Source: a virus
Virus record (IMG/VR): IMGVR_UViG_3300030119_000441
Coordinates: 1 to 44,803 of that record
Reading direction: 5' to 3' (one strand)
DNA length: 44,803 bases
Part shown: in pieces, positions 16,440-25,500 of the stretch
How positions within the stretch are numbered: position 1 is the stretch's first letter
Layout of the letters: the number at the start of each line of letters is the position of its first letter
Made by a program: the position numbers and the translations under genes
Notes under the pieces: model-generated
Seen by the model: only the letters and a program-made list of their open reading frames with translations
The model's database searches: none
Told to the model about the DNA's origin: nothing

Positions 16440-18166
16440 TGGCTCAAACAGAATATAGAGGGAATGTACAGCAGATGGCATTTCCCTTGCTAAGTACCTT
16501 GGGGTCCAGAACAGTAATTGACGCTGGACCTGACCAGACTTATGTACCCAGTGTTTCCCCGGATAGCTCAGTTCCCATCGACCGTGGGGTTCCGGGTGCT
16601 TACTATGCCCACAATGTTATGCCGAGTACATACGGCTGGCAGACTGTGGGCTACTGGCAGTTTACAACTGACATAATCAACATGGGTAACTCGGCTATTG
16701 TGCAGACTCCCAAGAAAGTTTTGGCCTGCACAATTGATGTAGTTACCACGGAGCCGGAAGAAGGGGAAGAGCCAATTGAGGAAGAGATTCTTGCTTATGC
16801 AGGAAGAACTACTCAAGTGGCTATCTACGATTCTGGCGATGGTCACGGTTTGCTGCTGTTGGATGAGAATCCTGGATCGGTTTATTTCTGGGACAACATC
16901 ATGAACGTCAAGCTACTGGGAATTTATGATGAGGAGGGCGTGGAAATTGTCCCACCCTATCAAGTCTCAAGTTTTGAGCTCGGCATTGATGCTACCACCA
17001 AACTCACTGTGGCCCACGTCAACGGTATTACTTACTTGTACCTGTCTCACATTGGTTGCTTTGTTCTGACCTATGATGAGAATGATGACTGGGAACTGGT
17101 GGAACGGGACTTGGTAGGGCTGGACAAGGAAGTAATTGAAGGCATTGTAGCTAGCCAAGGTTACTTGCTAGCGTGGCAGGAGTCTTCTATCAGCTGGTCC
17201 AGTACTGTAGATGTGGAGGATTTCTCCCCAAGCGAAATCACTGGCTCAGGCGGCGGCGCAATTCAGGAAGCCAAAGGTCCGATTGTAATTGCGCGGGAAA
17301 CCTATCTAGGTTTCATTCTCTACACAACTGACAATGCTGTTTCTGTAACCTACTCCGGTAACGAAGACTATCCTTGGACATTCAAAGCTATCTCTAGCTC
17401 TGGCGGAGTTAGTGTAGCAGACGAGGTTAGTCTGGAAGAGACTGGCGGTTATCAGCACGCATATACTACCAACGGGGTGCAGCAAGTTAGTCACCAGCGA
17501 GCTAACACAGTTATGCCCCACATCACAGACTTCATTTCTGGCAAAATATTTGAAGACTTTGATGTGACCACAAACAAGTTCACTCAAGTTAAGATCCCTG
17601 AAAATAGTAAGATGCGCAGGGCTCTGACTGTGATTGCCGACCGATACTTCATTGTATCCTACGGTCTGCACAGCTCAAATCACTACACCCACGCAATTGT
17701 TGTAGACATTGTACAGCAACGTATGGGTAAGTTGCGTATCCCGCATCGGAGTTGCTTTGAGCGGGTATCTGTTATCAACCAGCCGCAAATTGAAGCTAAG
17801 GATTCTATTGGCTTCATTGGGCTGGATGGCCAAATTCAGGTACTTAACTTTGACCCGGATGCTGCCTCCAATGATTCAGTACTGTTGCTGGGTAAATACC
17901 AACTGCGTCGCTCTAGTTTCATTGAGCTGCAGGAGTTGATTCTGGAGAATCCAACTCTTGGAGGTAACTTCTCTTGCCGCGCTTTGCCGAGTCTGGATGG
18001 TAAGAACGCGTCTAGCCAGGTTGTTCCATACGAACTGTACAAGAGTACCAACATTGTTAAGTACTTGTTCGATGGAGCTGTGGGGGAGAATGTATCAGTG
18101 GTGTTGAAAGGTGCATTTAACCTTGTTACTTTCGTTGTTACAGCTAGTCTTAACGGGAGATACTAA
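16439..18166 (+). CDS. Tail nozzle/hub protein candidate (575 aa)
   Basis: The N-terminus has a conserved-looking stretch (MAFPLLSTLGSR, then AHNVMPSTYGWQTVGYWQF), followed by beta-rich repeats to the end. Size, beta-propeller-like composition and position after the adaptor and fibre genes fit the nozzle proteins of podovirus tails (functional counterparts of T7 gp12 or P22 gp10). The call is inferential: I do not see a diagnostic motif. Starts and stops overlap neighbours by TAATG on both sides. Confidence 0.55.
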   Translation: MAQTEYRGNVQQMAFPLLSTLGSRTVIDAGPDQTYVPSVSPDSSVPIDRGVPGAYYAHNVMPSTYGWQTVGYWQFTTDIINMGNSAIVQTPKKVLACTIDVVTTEPEEGEEPIEEEILAYAGRTTQVAIYDSGDGHGLLLLDENPGSVYFWDNIMNVKLLGIYDEEGVEIVPPYQVSSFELGIDATTKLTVAHVNGITYLYLSHIGCFVLTYDENDDWELVERDLVGLDKEVIEGIVASQGYLLAWQESSISWSSTVDVEDFSPSEITGSGGGAIQEAKGPIVIARETYLGFILYTTDNAVSVTYSGNEDYPWTFKAISSSGGVSVADEVSLEETGGYQHAYTTNGVQQVSHQRANTVMPHITDFISGKIFEDFDVTTNKFTQVKIPENSKMRRALTVIADRYFIVSYGLHSSNHYTHAIVVDIVQQRMGKLRIPHRSCFERVSVINQPQIEAKDSIGFIGLDGQIQVLNFDPDAASNDSVLLLGKYQLRRSSFIELQELILENPTLGGNFSCRALPSLDGKNASSQVVPYELYKSTNIVKYLFDGAVGENVSVVLKGAFNLVTFVVTASLNGRY

Positions 18167-18741
18167 TGGCTGAGAAAAGTGCTGGCAAAGGCTATAAGTC
18201 TCCCATTAACTTGGGACTGGGCCAGATGCCCAAAACTGATAACTCGGATATATTTCCAGAGATGGTGGAAGTGTACAATGCTATCCACCTACTGAACGCT
18301 TATCTGGATAATCTTCGGGATCAGTTTGACATCGGTAAGAAAGGCTCACCTCCTGATGAGCAGTTACCTTTTAAGCATGGTCTATGGGGTAGAGCTAGAA
18401 CGGACATTAAAGCTGGTGAAGTTGTTACTTACGACGGAGCCGCTGATGATATCCATCTTGGTGTAATTCTCACCATGAAGCGAACTGCTGTACCTCCGTA
18501 CGGTCTTGCACTTACGGACGCTAAGGAAGGCGAGCAAGTTCAAATGGGCATTGGCCCTGCAATCATCAAAGTTGGAGACATTAAAAGACACGAGGCTCTA
18601 TGGGCTGGTGATCCTGAAAGTGGTTATGCCGGTAAACTTATCCGAGGCAGTATGCCTAAGTATGACGGGGCTATGATCGGTATGGGTATCGGTGGCGGAT
18701 ATGCGTTTATTTACGAAGACAGACCTCTCTGGGAGGATTGA
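18166..18741 (+). CDS. Hypothetical virion protein (191 aa)
   Basis: It has a helical N-terminal region (residues about 25-60) and a beta-rich, Gly-rich C-terminal domain with segments KAGEVVTYDGA and GVILTMKRTA that look like a small barrel. Its ATG overlaps the stop of the preceding tail gene, and its TGA at 18739-18741 lies just before the endolysin ATG. It may be a tail or internal structural protein. No family is recognised. Confidence 0.65.
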   Translation: MAEKSAGKGYKSPINLGLGQMPKTDNSDIFPEMVEVYNAIHLLNAYLDNLRDQFDIGKKGSPPDEQLPFKHGLWGRARTDIKAGEVVTYDGAADDIHLGVILTMKRTAVPPYGLALTDAKEGEQVQMGIGPAIIKVGDIKRHEALWAGDPESGYAGKLIRGSMPKYDGAMIGMGIGGGYAFIYEDRPLWED

Positions 18742-18742
18742 T

Positions 18743-19189
18743 ATGGACACCCGAATTTCTGCAAATTTCCGGCTCTCCGAAGTTGGCCGCTCAGCTAAGG
18801 CTGTGCAGCTTGGTATTGATAACACTCCTACTGGCGCTGCGCTAGATGCTGCTATTGATGCGGCCACTGGTATGGAGTTGGTCAGAGCTTTGCTCGGTCA
18901 CTACAGTATCTCACCTAACAGTTGGTATCGCAGCCCGGAACTCAATGCTGCCATTGGCGGCAGTAAAACTTCTGATCACCTAACCGGCTACGCTGTTGAC
19001 TTCTCTTGTCCCAGTTTTGGACTTCTCAAAGAGCAGTACAAAAAACTGGTTGACAGCAAGCAGTTGCTGCGGTATGATCAGATTATTCTGGAAGAAGTGC
19101 ATATCCACATTAGTTTCCACAAACGCCGCCGGATGCAAGACCTGGTTAAGGTAGGTCCGGGTAAGTACATTCCTTGGAACGGCAAATGA
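18743..19189 (+). CDS. Endolysin, M15-type D-Ala-D-Ala / L-Ala-D-Glu peptidase
   Basis: It cuts peptidoglycan cross-bridges or stem peptides at lysis. In 148 residues the M15A pattern is complete: YRSPELNAAIGGSKTSDH with zinc ligand H79, then D86 in YAVDF, catalytic E118 and final ligand H122 in HIHISF. I choose the ATG at 18743 since GGGAGGA lies 6 bases upstream; a longer frame from 18692 would run through the previous gene. No signal peptide is seen, so a holin is needed. The spanin genes follow at once, forming a lysis group. Confidence 0.9.
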   Translation: MDTRISANFRLSEVGRSAKAVQLGIDNTPTGAALDAAIDAATGMELVRALLGHYSISPNSWYRSPELNAAIGGSKTSDHLTGYAVDFSCPSFGLLKEQYKKLVDSKQLLRYDQIILEEVHIHISFHKRRRMQDLVKVGPGKYIPWNGK

Positions 19190-19509
19190 AACCAACCCTG
19201 TATCTTATAGTAGCTCTAGCTATAGCTTGCGCCTTGCTCTTTGGAGTAGGGCAGCTTGCTTGGAGCCTCTATGGTAAAGTACGAGATTTGCGAGTTGAGC
19301 TGGATGCACTTAACCAGTCAATAGAACAGAGCACCGAAAGTCTCTTAAAGCTGGATTCAACTATAGGTGCGGCACATGCAGAACTCAGAAAAGTCAAAAC
19401 CACAATCTCGGAGTTGGAAACATCTAATCCGGAACTTTCTGATCATCTTGATACTCCTGTGCCTGTTGATATCCAGCGGGTGCTCAACGAACAACGTTCG
19501 TCCGAATGA
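19186..19509 (+). CDS. Inner membrane spanin (Rz-like)
   Basis: A 107-residue type II membrane protein: one N-terminal transmembrane helix (residues about 4-28), then a long charged coiled-coil-like periplasmic region. The start ATG at 19186 overlaps the endolysin stop (ATGA); an upstream TTG is unlikely. It would pair across the periplasm with the lipoprotein encoded in the overlapping frame at 19376-19654, fusing inner and outer membranes in the last step of lysis of a Gram-negative host. Confidence 0.85.
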   Translation: MKPTLYLIVALAIACALLFGVGQLAWSLYGKVRDLRVELDALNQSIEQSTESLLKLDSTIGAAHAELRKVKTTISELETSNPELSDHLDTPVPVDIQRVLNEQRSSE

Positions 19510-19654
19510 TGCTTTGCTGATTAGATGCAAGCCTTTGACGCAAGCAGATTTGGGTAAGTTGCGTAAAGTTTACGATTCTTATGCTGAGCTGATAGCTGAC
19601 TATAAGATTTGTAAAGCAAGGATGGACGCTATTGTCGATTACTTTGAGGAATAG
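19376..19654 (+). CDS. Outer membrane spanin lipoprotein (Rz1-like)
   Basis: It begins inside the Rz gene in another reading frame, the classical overlapping Rz/Rz1 arrangement. A basic N-terminus is followed by a hydrophobic segment (FLIILILLCLLISSGC) ending in a lipobox-like SSGC, so the mature protein would start at Cys (residue about 36) and be lipid-anchored to the outer membrane. At about 57 mature residues it is normal for an o-spanin, although helical rather than Pro-rich. AGGTG lies 6 bases before the ATG at 19376. It ends 3 bases before the next gene. Confidence 0.82.
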   Translation: MQNSEKSKPQSRSWKHLIRNFLIILILLCLLISSGCSTNNVRPNDALLIRCKPLTQADLGKLRKVYDSYAELIADYKICKARMDAIVDYFEE

Positions 19655-19657
19655 AAA

Positions 19658-20797
19658 ATGGCAGAGCTCGATCAATTGAGTAACCTGGTCAACATCATTG
19701 GTGGCATCCAGGGAACTGAAAGTAAAACCAAAACCAGCGGTACCAAAACTACTCAGACCAATATCTCTGATCAGGGTATTCAAGAACTGATTCGAGGCAT
19801 CCTGGCTGGCGAAGGCGGTGTTGCTGATGTGGGTGGCGCAGCTCGCCGCTCCGGTCTGTATAACTCCACCACTCAAGATACTCAGATGGGTAACTTGTAT
19901 GCACGCGCTGCTAACCAAGCTGAGCTGGCACGGTCTCCTACTGTTGAGACCGGCACTACAATTCAGGAAATGGAAGCTCCCGGCGTGGGTCTCGGTACTG
20001 TGGCCGGTGCAATTGGCGGTATGCAAGCTGGTAAACAGGTTCTGGATATGTTCGGTCTCGGTGCCGGAGCTGGTGCAGGCGCTTTGGGCGGGGCAGGTGT
20101 TGATGCTGCTGCAACTTTGCTGGGTCCGGAAGTGGCCAAGTTTGGCTCTGTTGCCAGTAACGCAGCCAATGCAACTGGTGCAGCTGGCGTGAATACTGCG
20201 GCTACCGGCAGTGCTGGCGGTCTGTTTGGTACCAGCATTGGTGCTGGTCCGGCTGGTGGCGTTGGTTTCAATCTGGGCACAGCAGTGCCACTGGGCGGTA
20301 GCTTCCTCACTGGTATTCTTGGCGGTAAAGATGCTGCCAAAGACCCAATGAGTTTGGCCCTGAACGCAGCTACCGGCTTTGCGGCTCTGGGTCCGGTCGG
20401 TTTGCTGGCTGCTCCGCTGGCTTCCATCGCTGGTAGTATCTTCGGTGACAAGTCTATCATCTGCACCGCACTTATGGAAAAGGGGCTGCTTGATGAGAAG
20501 CTTTATGAGAAAGGTCAGCGTTACCTACAAGCTCTGCCTAATCGCACTCGTGTTGGTTATCTTGTATGGGCTACCGGCATTGCGGAAAAGATTCGCCAGG
20601 GCTCTAAGTTCTGGACACGACTCTGCCTTCCGTTTGCTCAGCAGCGAACCGCTCTTCTCGCAACTGAGGGTACTCTGCGAGATCATGTTCGTAACCCTCT
20701 GGGCACTGTTACTCGCTTTATCGGTGAGCCGCTGTGCTGGATGATTGGCGCAGTTATGCTGGCCGGTCAAACTCAAAAATTCTCTGAGGTAAAGTAA
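19658..20797 (+). CDS. Internal virion (ejection) protein A candidate, 379 aa
   Basis: The first of three consecutive large proteins placed like the T7 internal core genes. Residues about 95-260 are extremely Gly/Ala-rich with several hydrophobic stretches (for example GLGAGAGAGALGGAG) that could insert into membranes. The C-terminal 110 residues form a distinct domain with Cys and aromatic residues (SIICTALMEKGLL). It is expected to be carried in the capsid and ejected to help build the DNA channel across the envelope. The call rests on order, composition and size. Confidence 0.6.
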   Translation: MAELDQLSNLVNIIGGIQGTESKTKTSGTKTTQTNISDQGIQELIRGILAGEGGVADVGGAARRSGLYNSTTQDTQMGNLYARAANQAELARSPTVETGTTIQEMEAPGVGLGTVAGAIGGMQAGKQVLDMFGLGAGAGAGALGGAGVDAAATLLGPEVAKFGSVASNAANATGAAGVNTAATGSAGGLFGTSIGAGPAGGVGFNLGTAVPLGGSFLTGILGGKDAAKDPMSLALNAATGFAALGPVGLLAAPLASIAGSIFGDKSIICTALMEKGLLDEKLYEKGQRYLQALPNRTRVGYLVWATGIAEKIRQGSKFWTRLCLPFAQQRTALLATEGTLRDHVRNPLGTVTRFIGEPLCWMIGAVMLAGQTQKFSEVK

Positions 20798-20798
20798 C

Positions 20799-22535
20799 AT
20801 GACTGAGTTCAGCTTAGACGGAATCATTCAGCAACTGGCTGGGCTGAACGCTAACAGCCAGCAACGTGCCGGACAACTTACCGGCGCTTACGGTGCAGCT
20901 GAAGGTGAGATGCAGCAACAAGCATCCCATCTTCAGCGCATCGGCCAACTCGCTTCAGACGCAGAGCGCTCTCGACTCCAGATGCAATTGGAAACTGAGA
21001 ATGCTCGCATTGATGCAGCTAATGCTGCGGGCATGAATGTCAACGATGTTGGCAATATTATCTTGGGTCTGCACCAGCAGATGAAGCAGGCTGGTACTGA
21101 GATGATCAGAACTCAGCAAGACCTGGCCAAGTTGAATGCAGAGTCTGACCTTATCGGTAACCCGATGGGTTGGGTTCGTGGCCTACTGTATCGGAGTGAA
21201 ATTGAAGGAGCTGCTAACCAAGCTTCATCCAACTTTGACACAGTTAAGAAAGTTATTTCGGACAGCAATGCTGCGGTTCAGTCTACTGCGGTGACTCAGA
21301 ATGCTATCCAGCGCACTCTCAACTCCCAGACCATTGATCAGTTAGCTGAAGCTAAGAAACTGCAATCCGAAGTTGCTGCAAGTCAGGCTAGAGTTGAGGC
21401 GCAGAAGTTCTCTATTGGTGCGCTGGAAATGCTCCAGAGTATGGAAGCTAACCAATTCAATCGTAACATGCAGATGACCAATGCTATGATTGACGATCAG
21501 CGCTGGAGAGAAGGCTTTGAGTTGCGTAAGGCTCAGTTTGAAGAGGCCCAAGCTAACCGCAAAGCTCGCCAGCAGGATGAGGAATTTTACGCTGAGCAAA
21601 CTGCTTGGGGTAATGCCGCTGCTGAACGTCTCGGTCTGCGTCCGCGTAGTGTAGCTGAGTACAAACGTTTCCTTGGCACCAACAGTCCTGAAGGCCAGCG
21701 ACTGCAAATGCTGGTAGAACAAGGTTACAACTTGGAAGCTAATGGTTCACTTGCGCCGCTTGGTGCAACTCCGGCAGAAGCATTCCTCAATGTACAAGCT
21801 GTTGGCATTGACCCACCGCCAGCTCACCGTCCGGTGCGTAACTTGGTTGAGGCAGCTAAGCAGACTACTGCATTTGCTGAGGCTACCAACAATCCTCGGG
21901 CCACACCAGAAAGTGTGACTCATGTATTTAATGAAGAGATCCAAAAAGCGGCCACGGCTCAATCCAAAAACGTTACTCAAGCTGGCAACAACGCTAACGC
22001 AGTTCCAGAGATTGCTACAGTTCTGGCTGCAGGTACTCCCGGTGCTCAGCGACTGGCGCAGAGTAAGTTTGGTACAGAAGTTCTGGCTGCTATGGTCTCC
22101 ACTGATAATGGTAATCCTGAAGCTGAAGTGCTCATGGCTACAGGACTTGCCGCGGTTAATGAAGGTAAAATTACTTTCCAAGAACTGCAGCAAGGTGTGG
22201 CTGCTTTTTACCAGGAAGGTGTTAACCTTACCGCGGCTACTGGTGGGTTCCAGCTGTACAGCATTAAAGCTCCAACTACTTATGAGATCAGTATTGATCG
22301 TATCCGCCCGGATAATAAGTGGTACCAGTTTGGTGGGCAAGGTGTCGGTGCTACTAACCAAGCCTTACTCAACATTGCTGCGCGAGCTACTGGCCTGCCG
22401 GCAGACTCTGTACAGTTGCCTACTCGTCTGGATATGACCAAGCCAGAGGCAGTGGCTAAGGCTTTGACCCTGATGCAAGCTGGCAACATTGCAGCTAAGA
22501 TCCAAGAGCAATCTAAGAGCGGCCAACAACAGTAA
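20799..22535 (+). CDS. Internal virion (ejection) protein B candidate, 578 aa
   Basis: Largely helical with long Gln/Ala/Glu-rich coiled-coil-like regions (residues about 15-330), then a more globular C-terminal part with Thr/Gly-rich linkers. It lies between the Gly/Ala-rich protein and the 1626-residue protein, the position of the middle T7 core protein (gp15-like). No peptidase or transglycosylase motif is visible. GAGGT precedes the ATG one base after the previous stop. Confidence 0.6.
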   Translation: MTEFSLDGIIQQLAGLNANSQQRAGQLTGAYGAAEGEMQQQASHLQRIGQLASDAERSRLQMQLETENARIDAANAAGMNVNDVGNIILGLHQQMKQAGTEMIRTQQDLAKLNAESDLIGNPMGWVRGLLYRSEIEGAANQASSNFDTVKKVISDSNAAVQSTAVTQNAIQRTLNSQTIDQLAEAKKLQSEVAASQARVEAQKFSIGALEMLQSMEANQFNRNMQMTNAMIDDQRWREGFELRKAQFEEAQANRKARQQDEEFYAEQTAWGNAAAERLGLRPRSVAEYKRFLGTNSPEGQRLQMLVEQGYNLEANGSLAPLGATPAEAFLNVQAVGIDPPPAHRPVRNLVEAAKQTTAFAEATNNPRATPESVTHVFNEEIQKAATAQSKNVTQAGNNANAVPEIATVLAAGTPGAQRLAQSKFGTEVLAAMVSTDNGNPEAEVLMATGLAAVNEGKITFQELQQGVAAFYQEGVNLTAATGGFQLYSIKAPTTYEISIDRIRPDNKWYQFGGQGVGATNQALLNIAARATGLPADSVQLPTRLDMTKPEAVAKALTLMQAGNIAAKIQEQSKSGQQQ

Positions 22536-22544
22536 GGTACGCGT

Positions 22545-25500
22545 ATGAACTACGAAGACTCTCCCAACTACCTATCCGCAGCAGACAATCACAGCATTGC
22601 TGCCGCCGGCCTTTCCTTTTTCGAGGACATTGGTAATGCAGCAGCAAATACTCCGGACTTTCTGTTTGTATCAGCTATGTCTGCAGCAAACAGTTTCTAC
22701 AATACTGGCAACGCTGTGGGCAATATTTTCCGGGATCGCGATAACGAAGTTAGTATGCGCGACACTGGGGAGTGGATTACCAGCATGGACGATGATCTTG
22801 GCAGCTATTACAAAGATGTAAAAGGTGCCGCTGATCTGACAGGCTTTGTAGTTAGCTCATTCATTCCGGGTGGAGCGGCTATTAAAGGTTTGCGCGCTGC
22901 CCAAGGTGCGCTCACTGCTGCTAAAGCCGGTGAAGTTGGTTACAATATGTCGGTAGCTACCCGCTTGCTGGCTCCTTCTATGGAGACCTATGTTAAGCGT
23001 GAGGCTGCTATGCTGGCTGGCCGTCAGCAGGCATTTAGCTTTATGCACCAGAACTCACTGAAAGCTCTGGCCTCTGGTACTCACCAAGCTGTGCTGGAGT
23101 CAGTAGCTTTTGAAACTGCTGTGGCCGCCACTATGTTCCAGTCCCCGATTCTGGAGGACATGGATGTTTGGGACATCATGAAAACTGGCCTGATTGGTGT
23201 TGGTTTCGGTAGTGCGCTGGGTGCGGTAGGTTCGGCAGCTGGCACATACTTTGGAGTTAAGCGGCTGGTGCAGAATGCTAATGCCCGCGCTAATCCATTT
23301 TATGCTGGAGCTGAGGCTACCACTGTTGGGGCTGAGCGCACTGGTAACTACGCATCTGACCAGATTGTCCTAGATGCCATGCAACTTACTAGACTGGAGC
23401 AGACTCCGGCAACTCTGGACGGTATCCGTAATACCAAGATTGCCCAAGGCGAGACTGGGGAAAGTTTGCATCCAGATGCTATTTTCTCTGAGCTTACCAG
23501 AGTCCAAGAGATCACTGACAACGCCAAGCAGGTTCTGCAAAATCGTATCCGTACTGGCCTGCAACAGATGACTAAGCAGACCGGTATGGGTAACTACGCA
23601 TTCGAACTGTTCAGCAAAATGGGCCCACGGGAAACTGTGGAAACTATGCTGAACATGAAAGAGATGCGCAGAGCTGGAGTTAAAACTGATTTCGAACTTG
23701 AGATCAAGGCTTACCGTGACATGATTAAGAAACGTGACGGCAAGTCTATTACTCGCGCTCAGGCGCTTAAGCGTTTGAATCGAGAAGATCCGCAGTTCTA
23801 TATCCAACTACACTCCGGTAGCATTGGCCAGAAAACTCAGGGCCGTGCTGGTACTTTGCGCATGGCTGACCGCTTCTCTGAGCAACAACTAGCTAACCGC
23901 TTTAGCGGTAACTTCCGTTTCAGAGAGACTGTGGACTTCCGACTCAAAGGTGATCCTACTGACTTTGAATTGCGCTGGGCACTGTCGCGTAAGCCGGGTT
24001 CTCCGGTGCCTGCTAAGCTGCCTCCGATCCACTCCCATGACTTGCCAGCTCTGGACATGCTGCGCCGGGCTGGGGTCAGCGAAGTTACCTTGACTAATGG
24101 CCAGAAAGTGAATCCAGCTGAGTGGTTGCCGACTGCCCAGATGGAAGTCATTCAGGCACAGAAAGCTAACAAAGCTAACAGTGCCACACTGGAAATCATT
24201 GCGGATGTTCGTAAGGATTTTCTGGAAGGTAACATTGATCCGAAACTTGTAGATGATCCTAAGTGGTTCCGGGCACAGGAATCATATGCAAAAGAGCTGG
24301 ACGAGTTCCTTGGCGGTGAAGGTAAAGTAACTGCCTGGGATTTGCATTCCCGTCCGTCCAAAGCCAAAGTAATCTACGATACCTCACTCCTGAAAGAGGG
24401 AGATGGTATGGTGATGAAAGGTATGGTGATGCTCAAGCACCGTAACAAACTTTCGCAGATGGACACGGATCGTATAGTTTCCAGATATCTCGGTACTCAG
24501 TTCGATCTGTTGGCTCCTCGGTTAGATAACCCAGATGATGGACTGTACAGTACTGAGTATGGCTCTACATTCCTGACCAATGCTGGTGGGGAGTACGGCA
24601 GTCGTGCGCAGCGTGCAGCTTATATTGGTGATGCTATCTCTGAGGTCACCAAGACTAAGATCACTGCCCTGACTGAGGAAGTGCAGAGCAAGTTCAGCAA
24701 CATTCTGCTGGCTAAGCCTGATGAAGCTATCCGCTTTGAAGGTATTAACAGTCTGGTTACTCGCACACCTGACCACTATGTTTTGCATCCAGAAGGTAAG
24801 CAAGCTCTGGTTCCTGAGCAACTGGCTGATTACTGGAAAGCTATGGCTAGGGGGGATGAAAACATCACTCCTCCGCAGCTGCATCCTAACACAGTGGAAG
24901 AAATTCCTCTGGACAGTGAGGACTTGTATCAAGCGGTTAAGTATTGGATTGATGCTAACGACGCTCAGCTGCTCTCTCGGCAAGAGTTCTCCAGTTTGGA
25001 AGGCCGGGCAGGCACTAAACGTATGGGTATCTTTGCCCCTGTACGTCCTGACCCCCGCAATGTTAAACATGTTGCCTTTGTTCGTGACTCCACTATTACT
25101 GGCGGCGGCATGACTCAGATGGTATATGCTGACAGTGCGGCTAAACTGCAAGACATGATGCGGCAGATTCGGGAGCTGGGTACTTACCAGATTATCCAGA
25201 AGCCAACTCAAGGTCTGAAGATTTACACTCGGGGACAAGCAGAGGACTGGCACAAAGCATATGGAGACTGGCAGTACGACAAGACTCTGTATGAGAACCA
25301 CATTAACTCTGACTTGTTGCGTAAGGGTATTGCGACTGAGTACCTGCCGCTGACTGATCCGGACTTGATTGTTAACCGTGCTTACCAGCAACTGGTGCGT
25401 AACGAGAACACCAATATCCGCACAGCGTTCAACCTGACATACAAGGAAGAACTCAACGCAATTGCTCAGCGGGCCAATGAATGGAACTTGGCTAAGGACT